A stretch of 64,000 nt of DNA. Origin: Pseudarthrobacter sp. NBSH8 (GTDB lineage: Bacteria > Actinomycetota > Actinomycetes > Actinomycetales > Micrococcaceae). This document shows positions 1-7,829 of the stretch, piece by piece. The number at the start of each line of letters is the position of its first letter. The stretch's first letter is position 1. The stretch spans positions 3,996,737-4,060,736 of the forward strand of contig NZ_CP043178.1 in the NCBI RefSeq assembly GCF_014217545.1. The letters run 5' to 3'. The notes under the pieces are model-generated. The model was not told where the DNA came from. It did not search any database and was given only the letters and a program-made list of their open reading frames with translations. A program made the translations under genes and the position numbers.

Positions 1-26
1 ACGGGCATCTGGCATAAGCTCTGACT

Positions 27-482
27 ATGGGCGACGTACTGATGGCTTTTCTGCCGGCCGGCGTGTTGGCGGCAATAATCTGGGCATTTACGACGGCCCT
101 CAGACCGCGTGATTCCGGGACCTCCGACGCCGAGAAGTACCAGCAGGACCTGGCGAGGCGCTCGGCGGAGCACTATGCCGAGCAGGTGCGCGTGGCAACA
201 GCCGTGCGTGCCCGCCTCGAAGCCAACACCCGGCCCAGCCAAAACGAACAGCAGCAATCGCAGCAGGAAGACCACGCCCGGGCGGCCCGGCGCGGGCAGT
301 CCGGCGCGGGCGCCGGCCAGTATGGCTATGCGGCGCTGCCCGGCGGGATTCTGGACCCTCAGCTGGCAATGCAGTTGCAGACGATGGCGCAGGACGGGCA
401 CAAGATCCAGGCCATCAAACTCCTCCGCCAGGCAACCCACACCGACCTGGCGACAGCCAAAAAGTATGTAGATCGGCTTTAG
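27..482 (+). CDS. membrane-anchored protein with L7/L12 C-terminal-like helices
   Basis: Small protein of 151 aa with one N-terminal membrane segment (about residues 6-25), a Gln/Ala/Arg-rich linker (about 60-95) and a conserved-looking C-terminus (about 115-151). The C-terminus reads as an alpha-helical pair with the pattern KIQAIKLLRQATHTDL followed by TAKKYVDRL. This resembles the ribosomal protein L7/L12 C-terminal fold (KIxVIKxxRxxTGLGLxEAKxxV). It ends two bases before the next gene, which has the same architecture, so the two are probably co-transcribed. The function is unknown. Seen: TM segment and motif. Inferred: an L12-CTD-like module that binds a protein partner at the membrane. 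The start is uncertain because a second ATG lies five codons downstream and no strong ribosome binding site is visible. Confidence 0.7.
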   Translation: MGDVLMAFLPAGVLAAIIWAFTTALRPRDSGTSDAEKYQQDLARRSAEHYAEQVRVATAVRARLEANTRPSQNEQQQSQQEDHARAARRGQSGAGAGQYGYAALPGGILDPQLAMQLQTMAQDGHKIQAIKLLRQATHTDLATAKKYVDRL

Positions 483-484
483 GA

Positions 485-1057
485 ATGGAATCGCTCGTGA
501 TCCCCGTCATCATCCTTGCGGTCGTAGCCGCCGGAGTCGCACTGGCAGCCCGGGCGGTCAGTAGGCGGCAGGCGGCCGTCAGGCAGGCCGGGACCGCCTC
601 CGCGCCGGATCCAGTTGAGGTGGCCCGCCTGGCCGCCGCCAAGCTCTCTGAGGACCAGCACCGCAGGTTGTATGCGCTGATTGCCCAGGGACAGGCTATG
701 GCGGCCATCAAGCTGTACTACGAGGCCACAGGAGAAGGCCTGCGGGCCTCCCGGGACGCGGTGGGGGCGTTGGCCGCCCATCCGCAGGCCTACCGCAGCC
801 CCGCCGCTGAAGCGGCGGAGGCAGAACCCGACGACGACGACACGCCCCAGCGATTCCCTTACCGCTACCGCGCCATTGCCAGCAAGGGCGACGTGACGCG
901 TGAGGTCAGCAGCAACATGCTCAACGACGAGATCTACGGCCGCATCCGCACGCTGGCGCGCAGTGGAGATACCGAAGGCGCCGCCACTGCCCTGACCAAG
1001 CACTCGGACATCACCCTGAAGCAGGCACGCGAGTTCATCGCACTCCTGGACGACTAG
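485..1057 (+). CDS. membrane-anchored protein with two L7/L12 C-terminal-like repeats
   Basis: Protein of 190 aa. An N-terminal membrane helix (about residues 4-24) is followed by two copies of a helix-loop-helix resembling the L7/L12 C-terminal domain: residues about 58-95 (GQAMAAIKLYYEATGEGL then RASRDAVGAL) and about 143-190 (a shorter copy ending in LKQAREFIALLDD). An acidic stretch (DDDD) separates them. It starts two bases after the upstream gene, which has one such module, so the two look like a duplicated pair in one operon. I recognise no enzyme motif. Non-ribosomal proteins with such modules are annotated only as L7/L12 C-terminal domain containing or hypothetical in actinobacteria, so no pathway can be assigned. 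The 192 bases that follow, up to the convergent reductase gene, show no further gene. Confidence 0.72.
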   Translation: MESLVIPVIILAVVAAGVALAARAVSRRQAAVRQAGTASAPDPVEVARLAAAKLSEDQHRRLYALIAQGQAMAAIKLYYEATGEGLRASRDAVGALAAHPQAYRSPAAEAAEAEPDDDDTPQRFPYRYRAIASKGDVTREVSSNMLNDEIYGRIRTLARSGDTEGAATALTKHSDITLKQAREFIALLDD

Positions 1058-1249
1058 GACTCCTGGGCGGCTGCGCTTCCGGACGCCCGCACTCCCGGAC
1101 CCCCGGGACCCAGCCGCTGCGTTCGCCCATGTTCAGGTCAATTGAATTCACAGGACACCTCATGTTCCGGTCATTGACCGGGGAGACCGAACAGTTCGGC
1201 AGCCGTGATCACCGGCGGGACCGGCGCGGCGGTAGGGGACGGCCGCGCA

Positions 1250-1876
1250 CTAGCGTCCGCCGGAAATGCCCGCCAAGAGCTGCTCGAACGGCAGGGACTC
1301 CAGGGCCGCCGACTTGCGGCCGGACTGGTCCCCCGCCAGGAGGGCGGCAAACTCAGCCGCAGCACGGTCAATCCGCGACGATAGGGGGGAGCCGCCGTCG
1401 TCCGTGTTTCCCCAGTCCTGGGGGCCTGCGAAAACAGCCGTTGCGGCCATCCGGGTGCGCAGGTAGCTGAACAGCGGGCGCATTGCGTACTCAAGGACCA
1501 TCTGGTGGCGGTCCGTACCGCCGGTGGCACCCAGCAGGACAGCCTTCCCCTCCAGGGACTTGGGGTCCAGGACGTCGATGAAGGACTTGAACAGGCCGCT
1601 GTAGGAGGCACTGAACACCGGGCTGACGGCAATGATGCCATCGGAAGCCTCCACGCCGGCAATGACATCCGCCAGGCGCGGGGCCGCATAGCCGGTAACG
1701 AAGTTGTTGGCGATGTCCACCGCGAGGTCGCGGAGCTCAACGATCTCAACCGTCACCTCAAAACCGGCATCGGCGAGGCGGTGCTCCGCCACAGCGGCGA
1801 GCTGGTCGGCGAGCAGCCTGCTTGAGGACGGCACACCGAGGCCGGCGGATATTACGGTGATGCGGCGGGTTTCCAC
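1250..1876 (-). CDS. NADPH-dependent FMN reductase family protein
   Basis: Flavodoxin-like reductase of 208 aa. The N-terminus shows the typical first strand and phosphate-binding loop (ITVISAGLGVPSSSRLLADQL), and mid-protein there is the SPVFSASYSGLFKSFIDVLD segment that contacts flavin in the NADPH-dependent FMN reductase family (CE1759/SsuE-like). Such enzymes reduce FMN with NAD(P)H and often supply reduced flavin to a monooxygenase or act in quinone or azo reduction. The GTG start at 1876 has a CAGGAG ribosome binding site six to seven bases upstream. A palindrome immediately upstream of the gene suggests single-gene control by a small dimeric repressor. The physiological partner is not visible; the adjacent PhzF gene is a remnant. 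Confidence 0.85.
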   Translation of the reverse strand: METRRITVISAGLGVPSSSRLLADQLAAVAEHRLADAGFEVTVEIVELRDLAVDIANNFVTGYAAPRLADVIAGVEASDGIIAVSPVFSASYSGLFKSFIDVLDPKSLEGKAVLLGATGGTDRHQMVLEYAMRPLFSYLRTRMAATAVFAGPQDWGNTDDGGSPLSSRIDRAAAEFAALLAGDQSGRKSAALESLPFEQLLAGISGGR

Positions 1877-1906
1877 TTGGACTCCTGAGATTCGGTACAG
1901 CCTATG

Positions 1907-1926
1907 TTACATGTATTTGCATGTAA
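1907..1926. promoter_or_regulatory. palindromic operator upstream of the FMN reductase
   Basis: Seven-base arms TTACATG (1907-1913) and CATGTAA (1920-1926) are separated by six bases. The site lies 31-50 bases upstream of the GTG start at 1876, where an operator overlapping the promoter or leader is expected. The shape is typical of MarR/HxlR-class dimeric repressor sites; that class is inferred, and no such regulator gene is adjacent. Confidence 0.55.
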
Positions 1927-1965
1927 TTGGGTAACCGGCGACTGTCCGCGTTTATTCCACCGGCT

Positions 1966-2464
1966 CTACAGCTCCACCGTGCCGGTGATGCGAGTGGTGG
2001 AACTGCCGCCCACCCGGACGTCTTCGCCGAGAGCTTCTACGTGGACGCGCCACGGGACCGGAGCGCGTCAGGGGCGGGGCAGCGAATGCCAGCCGTCCGC
2101 CGTCGCGCTTCACGCGGACCAGGCCGGCCGCGCATTCCTGGACCAGGACCCCGTCCCGCTTCGGGACGCCACCGGCCTCAAGCCACGCGTGCGCCGACCC
2201 CAGCGTGGGATGCCCGGCAAAGGGGAACTCCTCGTGGGCGGTGAAGATGCGGACACGGTAACCGGCATCGGGATGCGTCGGCGGCAGCAGGAAGGTGGTC
2301 TCCGAGAGGTTCGTCCAGTTCGCGAAGCGCTGCATGTGTTCCGTGCTGAGACCCACGGCGTCAAGAACCACCGCGAGCGGATTGCCCCGGTAGGGTTCGT
2401 CCGTAAATACGTCCACCTGGGTGAACGGACGACGGCGGCGCGCGGGGGATGAATACTGGTTCAC
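1966..2464 (-). pseudogene. PhzF-family isomerase pseudogene with internal deletion
   Basis: The first ~110 codons are a good PhzF-family N-terminal half: FTQVDVFTDEPYRGNPLAVV, the catalytic-glutamate motif NLSETTFLL and the FPFAGHPTLGSAHAWL motif. After codon ~133 (APPLTRSGPV) the frame runs into Arg/His-rich nonsense that ends at 1952. Read in the next frame, the same DNA from about 2052 gives RVHVEALGEDVRVGGSS then TTRITGTVEL and a stop at 1966-1968, which is what a PhzF C-terminus looks like. Family members are about 270-300 aa and this remnant could encode only about 165 residues in total. The middle of the gene has therefore been deleted and the ends joined out of frame. The second catalytic half is missing, so no activity is expected. 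Confidence 0.8.
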
Positions 2465-2524
2465 CGCCGCAGGCTATCACTACGGGCGGCCTGGCTGACA
2501 CGTGAGCCGTGCTCTGCGAGGGAA

Positions 2525-2569
2525 GCCTTCATATGGGGTCCGACGATGGTGGGCTTCGGCGGCTACGAC
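2525..2569 (+). pseudogene. short remnant of a DUF1801-domain gene
   Basis: In one forward frame this stretch reads AFIWGPTMVGFGGY. It closely resembles the signature of DUF1801 proteins (hMWGPSIVGFGSYHY). Neither side continues as a plausible protein: upstream codons are TREPCSARE and downstream the frame runs into the rplI terminator. It appears to be a small gene scar between the PhzF remnant and the ribosomal operon. The call rests on motif memory only. Confidence 0.4.
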
Positions 2570-2616
2570 CGAATCATGGCAGAGCCGCGCACGACCTGGC
2601 CTCGGCGTGAGGCACA

Positions 2617-2650
2617 GAAAAACCCCGTTGCCGGTGACGGCAACGGGGTT
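2617..2650 (-). terminator. rho-independent terminator of the rpsF-rplI operon
   Basis: Perfect 13-bp stem, arms 2621-2633 and 2638-2650, with a 4-base loop. On the minus strand it is followed by a run of Ts (the AAAAA at 2618-2622 on the plus strand). It lies 35 bases after the rplI stop codon, as expected for the end of this leftward operon. Confidence 0.88.
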
Positions 2651-2684
2651 TCTCGTGCAGTTTGAGGCTGCCTAGCCGGAAAGG

Positions 2685-3137
2685 CTACTTGCCTGCAACT
2701 ACGTTGAGTTCGATCACAGCGGCAACGTCAGCGTGAAGGCGGACGTTGGCCTGGTAGGAACCAACCGACTTGATGTGAGTCGGCAGTTCAACCTTGCGCT
2801 TGTCGATGCGGCCAAGGCCAGCGGCCTCAACAGCGTCGGCGACGTCGGCCTGCTTGACGGTGCCGAACAGGCGTCCGGTCTCGCCAGCCTTGACGACGAG
2901 CTTGACCGGCTTGGCGGAGAGTGCAGCGGCCTGCTTCTGAGCGTCTTCCAGGGAAGCGTGCTCGCGGGCGGCGCGGGCAGTCTTGATGGACTCAACCTGC
3001 TTCTCGCCACCCTTGGACCAGGTCAGGGCGAAGTTGCGGGGCAGCAGGTAGTTACGTGCGTAACCGTCCTTGACCTCGACAACGTCGCCAGCAGCACCGA
3101 GACCGGTTACTTCGTGGGTCAGAATGAGCTTTGCCAT
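2685..3137 (-). CDS. rplI: 50S ribosomal protein L9
   Basis: Protein of 150 aa, the usual length. The N-terminal domain carries the canonical L9 signature ([20 protein letters not shown], then [11 protein letters not shown]), followed by the long connecting helix (about 40-75) and the C-terminal rRNA-binding domain. L9 binds 23S rRNA domain V near the L1 stalk base and helps maintain reading frame. It is the last gene of rpsF-ssb-rpsR-rplI, 17 bases after rpsR, and a strong terminator follows. Confidence 0.97.
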   Translation of the reverse strand: MAKLILTHEVTGLGAAGDVVEVKDGYARNYLLPRNFALTWSKGGEKQVESIKTARAAREHASLEDAQKQAAALSAKPVKLVVKAGETGRLFGTVKQADVADAVEAAGLGRIDKRKVELPTHIKSVGSYQANVRLHADVAAVIELNVVAGK

Positions 3138-3154
3138 GTTAGTTAATCCCTTCC

Positions 3155-3394
3155 CTAACCGCGGCCAGCGCCGGAGTAAGGCAGCAGTGCAACTTCGCGG
3201 GCGTTCTTGATTGCCTGGGCGATTTTGCGCTGTTCCTGCACCGTGACGCCAGTGACGCGACGGGCGCGGATCTTTCCGCGGTCGGAGATGAACTTGCGCA
3301 GCAATGCTACGTCCTTGTAGTCGATGACAGTGATGTCAGCGGCCTTCAAGGGGTTGGACTTTGGTTTGGGCTTACGGAGTTCAGCCTTAGCCAT
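3155..3394 (-). CDS. rpsR: 30S ribosomal protein S18
   Basis: Protein of 79 aa with the S18 core: [18 protein letters not shown] followed by [21 protein letters not shown]18 pairs with S6 on the 30S platform. No zinc-binding Cys quartet is present in the N-terminus ([18 protein letters not shown]), so this is the Cys-free form; any zinc-containing S18 paralogue would be elsewhere. It lies between ssb and rplI; the 128 bases separating it from ssb hold no gene. Confidence 0.97.
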   Translation of the reverse strand: MAKAELRKPKPKSNPLKAADITVIDYKDVALLRKFISDRGKIRARRVTGVTVQEQRKIAQAIKNAREVALLPYSGAGRG

Positions 3395-3522
3395 CGTGGA
3401 GCTCCTATTCTATGGAGCCCGTGGATATTGATCCACGGGATGGTGGTGGTCCGACGGCGGCAGTCACGTCACGTGCCTTGCGGCACCTTCGGCGGTCCCG
3501 GCGTCGGGCCTAGATGATTGGT

Positions 3523-4116
3523 TTAGAAGGGAGGTTCGGAATCGGGGCCGTTGCCCCAGCCACCGCCTGCGTTGGAGACGCCGGGCGTTGCCCAGGGATC
3601 CTCCTGTGCAGCCTGCTGGTTGCCACCACCGAAGCTTCCACCGGAGTTGCCGCCCTGGTTTCCACCAGAGTTGCCGCCTCCGAAGCCACCGCCGCTGTTG
3701 CCGCCGCCGAAGCCACCCTGAGCGCCGTTTCCGGCACCCCCACCGCCAGAGCGCTGGGTGCGGTTGACCTTGGCATTGGCATAACGCAGGCTCGGGCCGA
3801 TTTCATCGACTTCGAGCTCCATAACGGTGCGCTTTTCGCCTTCTTTTGTTTCGTAGGAACGGCTCTTCAAACGGCCGGAAACAATCACGCGCATGCCCTT
3901 GGTGAGGGACTCGGCAACGTTCTCGGCTGCTTCACGCCATACCGCCGCGCGGAGGAACAGGGTTTCCCCGTCCTTCCACTCATTGGACTGGCGGTCAAAG
4001 GTGCGCGGGGTGGAAGCGATGGTGAAGTTCGCTACTGCCGAACCTGACGGTGTGAACCGCAATTCCGGGTCATTGGTTAGATTACCGATGACCGTAATAG
4101 TGGTTTCGCCTGCCAT
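3523..4116 (-). CDS. ssb: single-stranded DNA-binding protein
   Basis: Protein of 197 aa. The OB-fold domain occupies about residues 1-115 ([62 protein letters not shown]). A Gly/Asn-rich low-complexity linker (about 125-180) follows, with the acidic tip DSEPPF at the C-terminus matching the conserved DDDIPF-type tail that recruits repair and replication partners. SSB coats single-stranded DNA in replication and recombination. Its place between rpsF and rpsR is the standard actinobacterial arrangement. The linker length and glycine repeats are typical of actinobacterial SSBs. Confidence 0.97.
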   Translation of the reverse strand: MAGETTITVIGNLTNDPELRFTPSGSAVANFTIASTPRTFDRQSNEWKDGETLFLRAAVWREAAENVAESLTKGMRVIVSGRLKSRSYETKEGEKRTVMELEVDEIGPSLRYANAKVNRTQRSGGGGAGNGAQGGFGGGNSGGGFGGGNSGGNQGGNSGGSFGGGNQQAAQEDPWATPGVSNAGGGWGNGPDSEPPF

Positions 4117-4189
4117 CTACTGCCTCCTTGTTCGATCCTGGGTGAAGAATTCGATCCTGCGGGGTAAAGAATGAAAATTGGAGCTGAAA

Positions 4190-4495
4190 TTACTCAGCAA
4201 CGACCTTCTGCTCTTCGGGGCGGGTGATCTTGGTGCGCATGATGGTCTCGTTAAGAGACAACTGGCGGTCAAGTTCCTTGGCGGTGTCCGGCTTGGCGGT
4301 GAAGTTCACCACGGCGTAGATACCTTCGGACTTCTTCTTGATCTCGTAAGCCAGTCGACGACGGCCCCAGATGTCAACCTTTTCGATGGTTCCACCATCG
4401 TTGGTGATGACGTTCAGGAACTTCTGAAGCGACGGCTCAACGGTACGCTCTTCGACCTCGGGGTCGATGATTACCATCAATTCGTAAGGACGCAT
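4190..4495 (-). CDS. rpsF: 30S ribosomal protein S6
   Basis: Protein of 101 aa ([18 protein letters not shown]...), a single S6 ferredoxin-like domain that pairs with S18 on the small subunit platform. I chose the ATG at 4495 because an ideal AGGAGG lies eleven bases upstream; a GTG at 4507 overlaps that Shine-Dalgarno sequence and would be unusable. It is the first gene of the rpsF-ssb-rpsR-rplI operon. The mRNA leader can fold to cover the ribosome binding site (see 4506-4550), which fits feedback control by S6 or the S6-S18 complex. Confidence 0.96.
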   Translation of the reverse strand: MRPYELMVIIDPEVEERTVEPSLQKFLNVITNDGGTIEKVDIWGRRRLAYEIKKKSEGIYAVVNFTAKPDTAKELDRQLSLNETIMRTKITRPEEQKVVAE

Positions 4496-4505
4496 ATGTG
4501 AACCC

Positions 4506-4550
4506 ACCTCCTTTGGGCTAAGCGGTTACGGCATTTCCGTAACAGGAGGT
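4506..4550 (-). promoter_or_regulatory. rpsF leader hairpin that can sequester the Shine-Dalgarno
   Basis: On the mRNA (minus strand), ACCTCCT (4550-4544) can pair with AGGAGGT (4512-4506), the rpsF ribosome binding site. An inner perfect stem GTTACGG/CCGTAAC (4543-4537 with 4531-4525) closes a 5-base loop, and the two stems are joined by a 12-nt one-sided bulge (4524-4513). The complementarity is seen directly. Published S6:S18-binding leaders upstream of rpsF are likewise bulged hairpins; equating this one with them is inference. Confidence 0.6.
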
Positions 4551-4937
4551 TCATTTGCGATGCCGTGCGATGCCCGGCCAACAAAACGGAGGCAGGGCGC
4601 AGCACAGACTTCAATATCTTAGTGCATTTGGACCGGATAGGCGATTCGCGCTTGACACAAGGCTAAGCGTCCTGGGACGGGCGCGGAAGCCGGGATGCGA
4701 GTATGTGGATAACTCCCCAAGTAGAGGCGGCCCAAAAATGAGTACCTTAGCGCCGGGACTTCGCTGGTGCAGGAGCATGACTGAAGCTATATTGCTATCC
4801 AACGGCTGGGTACCGTGCTGGTCGCGATGACGGGGCCAGAAAGTCCGGTCCGAACGGTCACGAAATGACCGGACGGACCTCATCAAATGTGAAATGCAAG
4901 CAGCAGCGGTCTCCTTCGATGAACAGATGGGGACCGC
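4551..4937. other. intergenic region between rpsF and the LuxR-type regulator
   Basis: No gene is supported in these 387 bases. The region must hold the divergent promoters of the rpsF operon (leftward) and the regulator (rightward). The one clear structure is an inverted repeat at 4843-4874. Short reading frames here have no ribosome binding site or recognisable protein pattern. Confidence 0.6.
4843..4874. promoter_or_regulatory. inverted repeat upstream of the LuxR-type regulator
   Basis: Arms GTCCGGTC (4843-4850) and GACCGGAC (4867-4874) with a 16-base spacer. A second nested pairing is possible, GGTCA (4856-4860) with TGACC (4866-4870). The site is 64-95 bases upstream of the ATG at 4938. 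It could be an operator, for example for autoregulation, or an RNA hairpin in the leader. Confidence 0.4.
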
Positions 4938-7628
4938 ATGTCGTTAATAGGGCGAACCAAAGAGTTGGACCGGATCCTCTCGGTGATCCGCAGGCCCACC
5001 GAGTCCGCCCTGACGATTGTGGGCCGGCACGGCATGGGCAAGTCTGTGTTACTGTCCGAAATTCCGCGCCTGTCGGACTACCGGACTGTTGTTCTGAGAG
5101 CCTGCTCGTCCGAATCGGACTGGCCGCTGTCCGGCCTCACCGCACTGTTGAACGGCATCGATGATCCCGTCCTCAGCCGGTTCGCGGACGAACTGCTGCG
5201 GGATTCAACCGGCGCCATGAGCGTTCCCACCGTGTCCACGATGCTGCTGAACGGACTTCACCAGCGCTCATCCTCACGGACCATCATTGTCATTGACGAC
5301 GCAGACCAACTGGACCCCAGCAGCCAGGCTGTGATCGGATTCCTGGCCCGCCGCCTGTCCGGCACAGACATTGTCCTGTTCACCAGCGCGCGCGAAGAAT
5401 CGCCGGACAGCCCGTTCGCATCCCTTCCGGCCCTCCAACTGGGGCCGTTGAGCTACAACGACACGGTCCTGATGCTGGAGGCCATCCCCTCGCGACAGAC
5501 CGCGACGGCGGCGGTCCACACAGTCGCTGCGGCCACCAAGGGAAACCCGCTCGCCGCCGTCGAGCTTTTCAGGTTGTTGCTGGAACGCGCGGCTGAGGGA
5601 AAATACGCACTGCCCGTACCACTGCCCGGCAAGGGTAGTTTCGAAGCGGAGTTCGCCGCCATCGTGGGGGGGCTTTCGCCGGTCGCGAGGCAGGTTCTGA
5701 ACCTGCTTTCCCTATCCTGCCGCAGTGACATCGCCACCTTGGAAGGGGCCTACAACCCGCTGTGGGGCGGAATCGACGAACTGCTAGCAAATGGCATGGT
5801 GAGCAGGTCCGGGCCGCATCTGCGGATCCGGGACCAGTTGCTTCGGGGCTACGTCTATGCGGCAATGATGCCTGCAATGCGGACCGCCGGCCACCGTTCC
5901 ATGGCGGAAGCAGCGGAACCCGCAGATCCATACGCCCACCGCTGGCACCTGAGTTTTACTGCCCTGGAGCGGCAGACCCCGTTTGGGCTGCTCCGCTTTG
6001 CCGTTGACCTGATCCGGAGCGGCGAGGTGCCGTTTGCCATCGAATACATCGAACGGGCACTGACCATCAACCCGTGGGAAGCGGAGACGGCCGCGAGACT
6101 CACCACCGTAGCCGAACTGCTGCTGAACCGAGGAGAATTCGTTTACGCCAAGCGCTACCTGGACTGGGCGCAACGCGTGACACGGAACCCAGCCCTGATC
6201 CTTCGCCTTACCGGCCTCGCCTTCGAAATCCAGTTCATGCAGGGTGGAGCCGTGCGCTCCAGCATGGTGATCCGGCTGGTGAAGGAGCTCGGCCAGCATG
6301 ATCCGGCCTTCGCAAACCGCCTGCTCGTGGCCGGCGCACTGTATTACGCGGACCGTTGGGAGCCCGCGGACGCCACCAGCCTGCTGCGGTGCGCCAGCGA
6401 GTTCGAGGACCACGCCTCCCCCGATGGCCTAGCCATGGCCGAGAGCGCCATGCAACTCATCGACGTGATCAGCGGGAAGCCGGAGCAGAGCCGCAGGCCC
6501 GACGGCGGGAACGAAACAGTTGCCGTCCTTCTGGTGCAGGGTCGCGCGCTGAGCTACTCCGAACACCACATTGCCGCCCAGGAGGCCTTCGCCCGGGTGC
6601 GGAACTTCCTGGAGGCAAACACAGTCAACTGTCGCGAAACCGCAGACTTTCTCGCGGTGGACAACGAAATCCGTGCCGGCAACGTCCGGAAAGCGGTGAG
6701 ACTGATCGAGGATCTTGAGCTCGCGCAACCGGAAACCAAATATCACCGGGGAATGCGGCACGTCTTCCGGATCTGGCGGGCCAACGCGATCGGAGACGAG
6801 GAACTTGCCCGCGCCTACACAACAGAATCCCAGCACTTCTCAGGCGCGGAGAGCCATCCCGCGGTCACGGCGCAGCTGGCCGCGTGCCAGGGCCATTTTG
6901 CCCTCATGCGCGGCAACCTCGCCGAGGCGTTCGCGCAGCTGTCCCGGGCAGCGGAAATAGGCCAGGCCTTCAGCAACCCAACACTGCTCCGGTGCGCGGC
7001 CGATTTGGTGGAAGTCCTGGTCAGGCTTGGCCGGCACAGGGAAGCCGCCCAAGCACTGTGGCATCTGGAGAGCCAGGCAGTTGGCCTGCGTTCCCCGTGG
7101 CTCATGACGGCTGTTGCCCGGAGCCGGGCCATGCTGGCGGACGGTGAACAGTCACTGCAGCTTTTCAGTGACGCACTCGCTGGCAGGAACCCGCAGGAAT
7201 CACTGCTGGAACGCGCCCGGACCGTGCTGTGCTACGCCGAACGGCTTGGCACCTTAGGCCGCCTCCGGAGCGCCCGGGACCTGCTGCTCCGAGCGAAAGT
7301 GATGTTCGACGAAGCTGGTGCCCGCGCCTGGGCCCAGCACGTCGACTCGCTGCTGCTTGACGAACGAGTGGCATCAGCAGGTGCGCTCGTCAGCCCCGCG
7401 ATCCTGATGCTTGCAGACCACGAACGCGTATTGGCCCAAATGGTGGCCCGCGGGATGAGGAACAAGGAAATCGCGGCCACCCTGTATGTCTCCGTCCGGA
7501 CCGTAGAAGTGCGCCTCACCGCGATCTACCGGAAGCTCGGAGTGGAATCACGCGCGCAGCTGACGGCCCTCGCTGCCGGCATGGAAGCCACACAGGCCAA
7601 GGAACCACTAATCCTTTCCATCCTTTAG
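4938..7628 (+). CDS. large LuxR-type ATPase transcriptional regulator (LAL family)
   Basis: Protein of 896 aa with the MalT/LAL layout: N-terminal AAA-type ATPase (Walker A GRHGMGKS at 29-36; Walker B TIIVIDDADQLD around 115-126), a long helical TPR-like middle, and a C-terminal LuxR helix-turn-helix (about 830-890: ARGMRNKEIAATLYVSVRT, then VEVRLTAIYRKLGVESRAQL). Such proteins bind ATP and an inducer, oligomerise and activate promoters. It sits just before the exopolysaccharide locus and reads in the same direction as its rightward half, so control of that locus is plausible but not demonstrated. The ATG start follows a GATGGGG ribosome binding site. The effector cannot be told from sequence. 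Confidence 0.9.
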   Translation: MSLIGRTKELDRILSVIRRPTESALTIVGRHGMGKSVLLSEIPRLSDYRTVVLRACSSESDWPLSGLTALLNGIDDPVLSRFADELLRDSTGAMSVPTVSTMLLNGLHQRSSSRTIIVIDDADQLDPSSQAVIGFLARRLSGTDIVLFTSAREESPDSPFASLPALQLGPLSYNDTVLMLEAIPSRQTATAAVHTVAAATKGNPLAAVELFRLLLERAAEGKYALPVPLPGKGSFEAEFAAIVGGLSPVARQVLNLLSLSCRSDIATLEGAYNPLWGGIDELLANGMVSRSGPHLRIRDQLLRGYVYAAMMPAMRTAGHRSMAEAAEPADPYAHRWHLSFTALERQTPFGLLRFAVDLIRSGEVPFAIEYIERALTINPWEAETAARLTTVAELLLNRGEFVYAKRYLDWAQRVTRNPALILRLTGLAFEIQFMQGGAVRSSMVIRLVKELGQHDPAFANRLLVAGALYYADRWEPADATSLLRCASEFEDHASPDGLAMAESAMQLIDVISGKPEQSRRPDGGNETVAVLLVQGRALSYSEHHIAAQEAFARVRNFLEANTVNCRETADFLAVDNEIRAGNVRKAVRLIEDLELAQPETKYHRGMRHVFRIWRANAIGDEELARAYTTESQHFSGAESHPAVTAQLAACQGHFALMRGNLAEAFAQLSRAAEIGQAFSNPTLLRCAADLVEVLVRLGRHREAAQALWHLESQAVGLRSPWLMTAVARSRAMLADGEQSLQLFSDALAGRNPQESLLERARTVLCYAERLGTLGRLRSARDLLLRAKVMFDEAGARAWAQHVDSLLLDERVASAGALVSPAILMLADHERVLAQMVARGMRNKEIAATLYVSVRTVEVRLTAIYRKLGVESRAQLTALAAGMEATQAKEPLILSIL

Positions 7629-7793
7629 CCCTCCAACCGGGCACAAACGCCCTGCAGGTACCCGCAGTTCCCGCATTGTTCCGGGCCGATGCCCACACGG
7701 CAGCCGGCTTTCCGCACCGGAACGGCACCCGGCAGACTAATTTTGCAGTACGAACTGCGCACTCCCCGGGGCGAATGTGGGAAGGACTCGGAC

Positions 7794-7829
7794 ATGAGAA
7801 CGGCCGCCGCGAAGGCCGGTGCCAGATGA
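7794..7829 (+). CDS. putative 11-aa leader peptide coupled to the DegT-type gene
   Basis: Tiny reading frame, MRTAAAKAGAR. It is preceded by a good Shine-Dalgarno (GGGAAGGA) seven bases upstream, and its TGA overlaps the ATG of the next gene (ATGA at 7826-7829). The next gene has only a weak ribosome binding site of its own, so ribosomes may reach it by termination-reinitiation from this leader. A short inverted repeat (GCAGT/ACTGC, 7745-7758) lies upstream. Signals are seen; translation is inferred. Confidence 0.45.
   Translation: MRTAAAKAGAR

Noticed and set aside
4555..4830. 91-aa frame between rpsF and the LuxR-type regulator
   Set aside because: Contains no motif and no ribosome binding site; the opposite strand has an equally long frame there.
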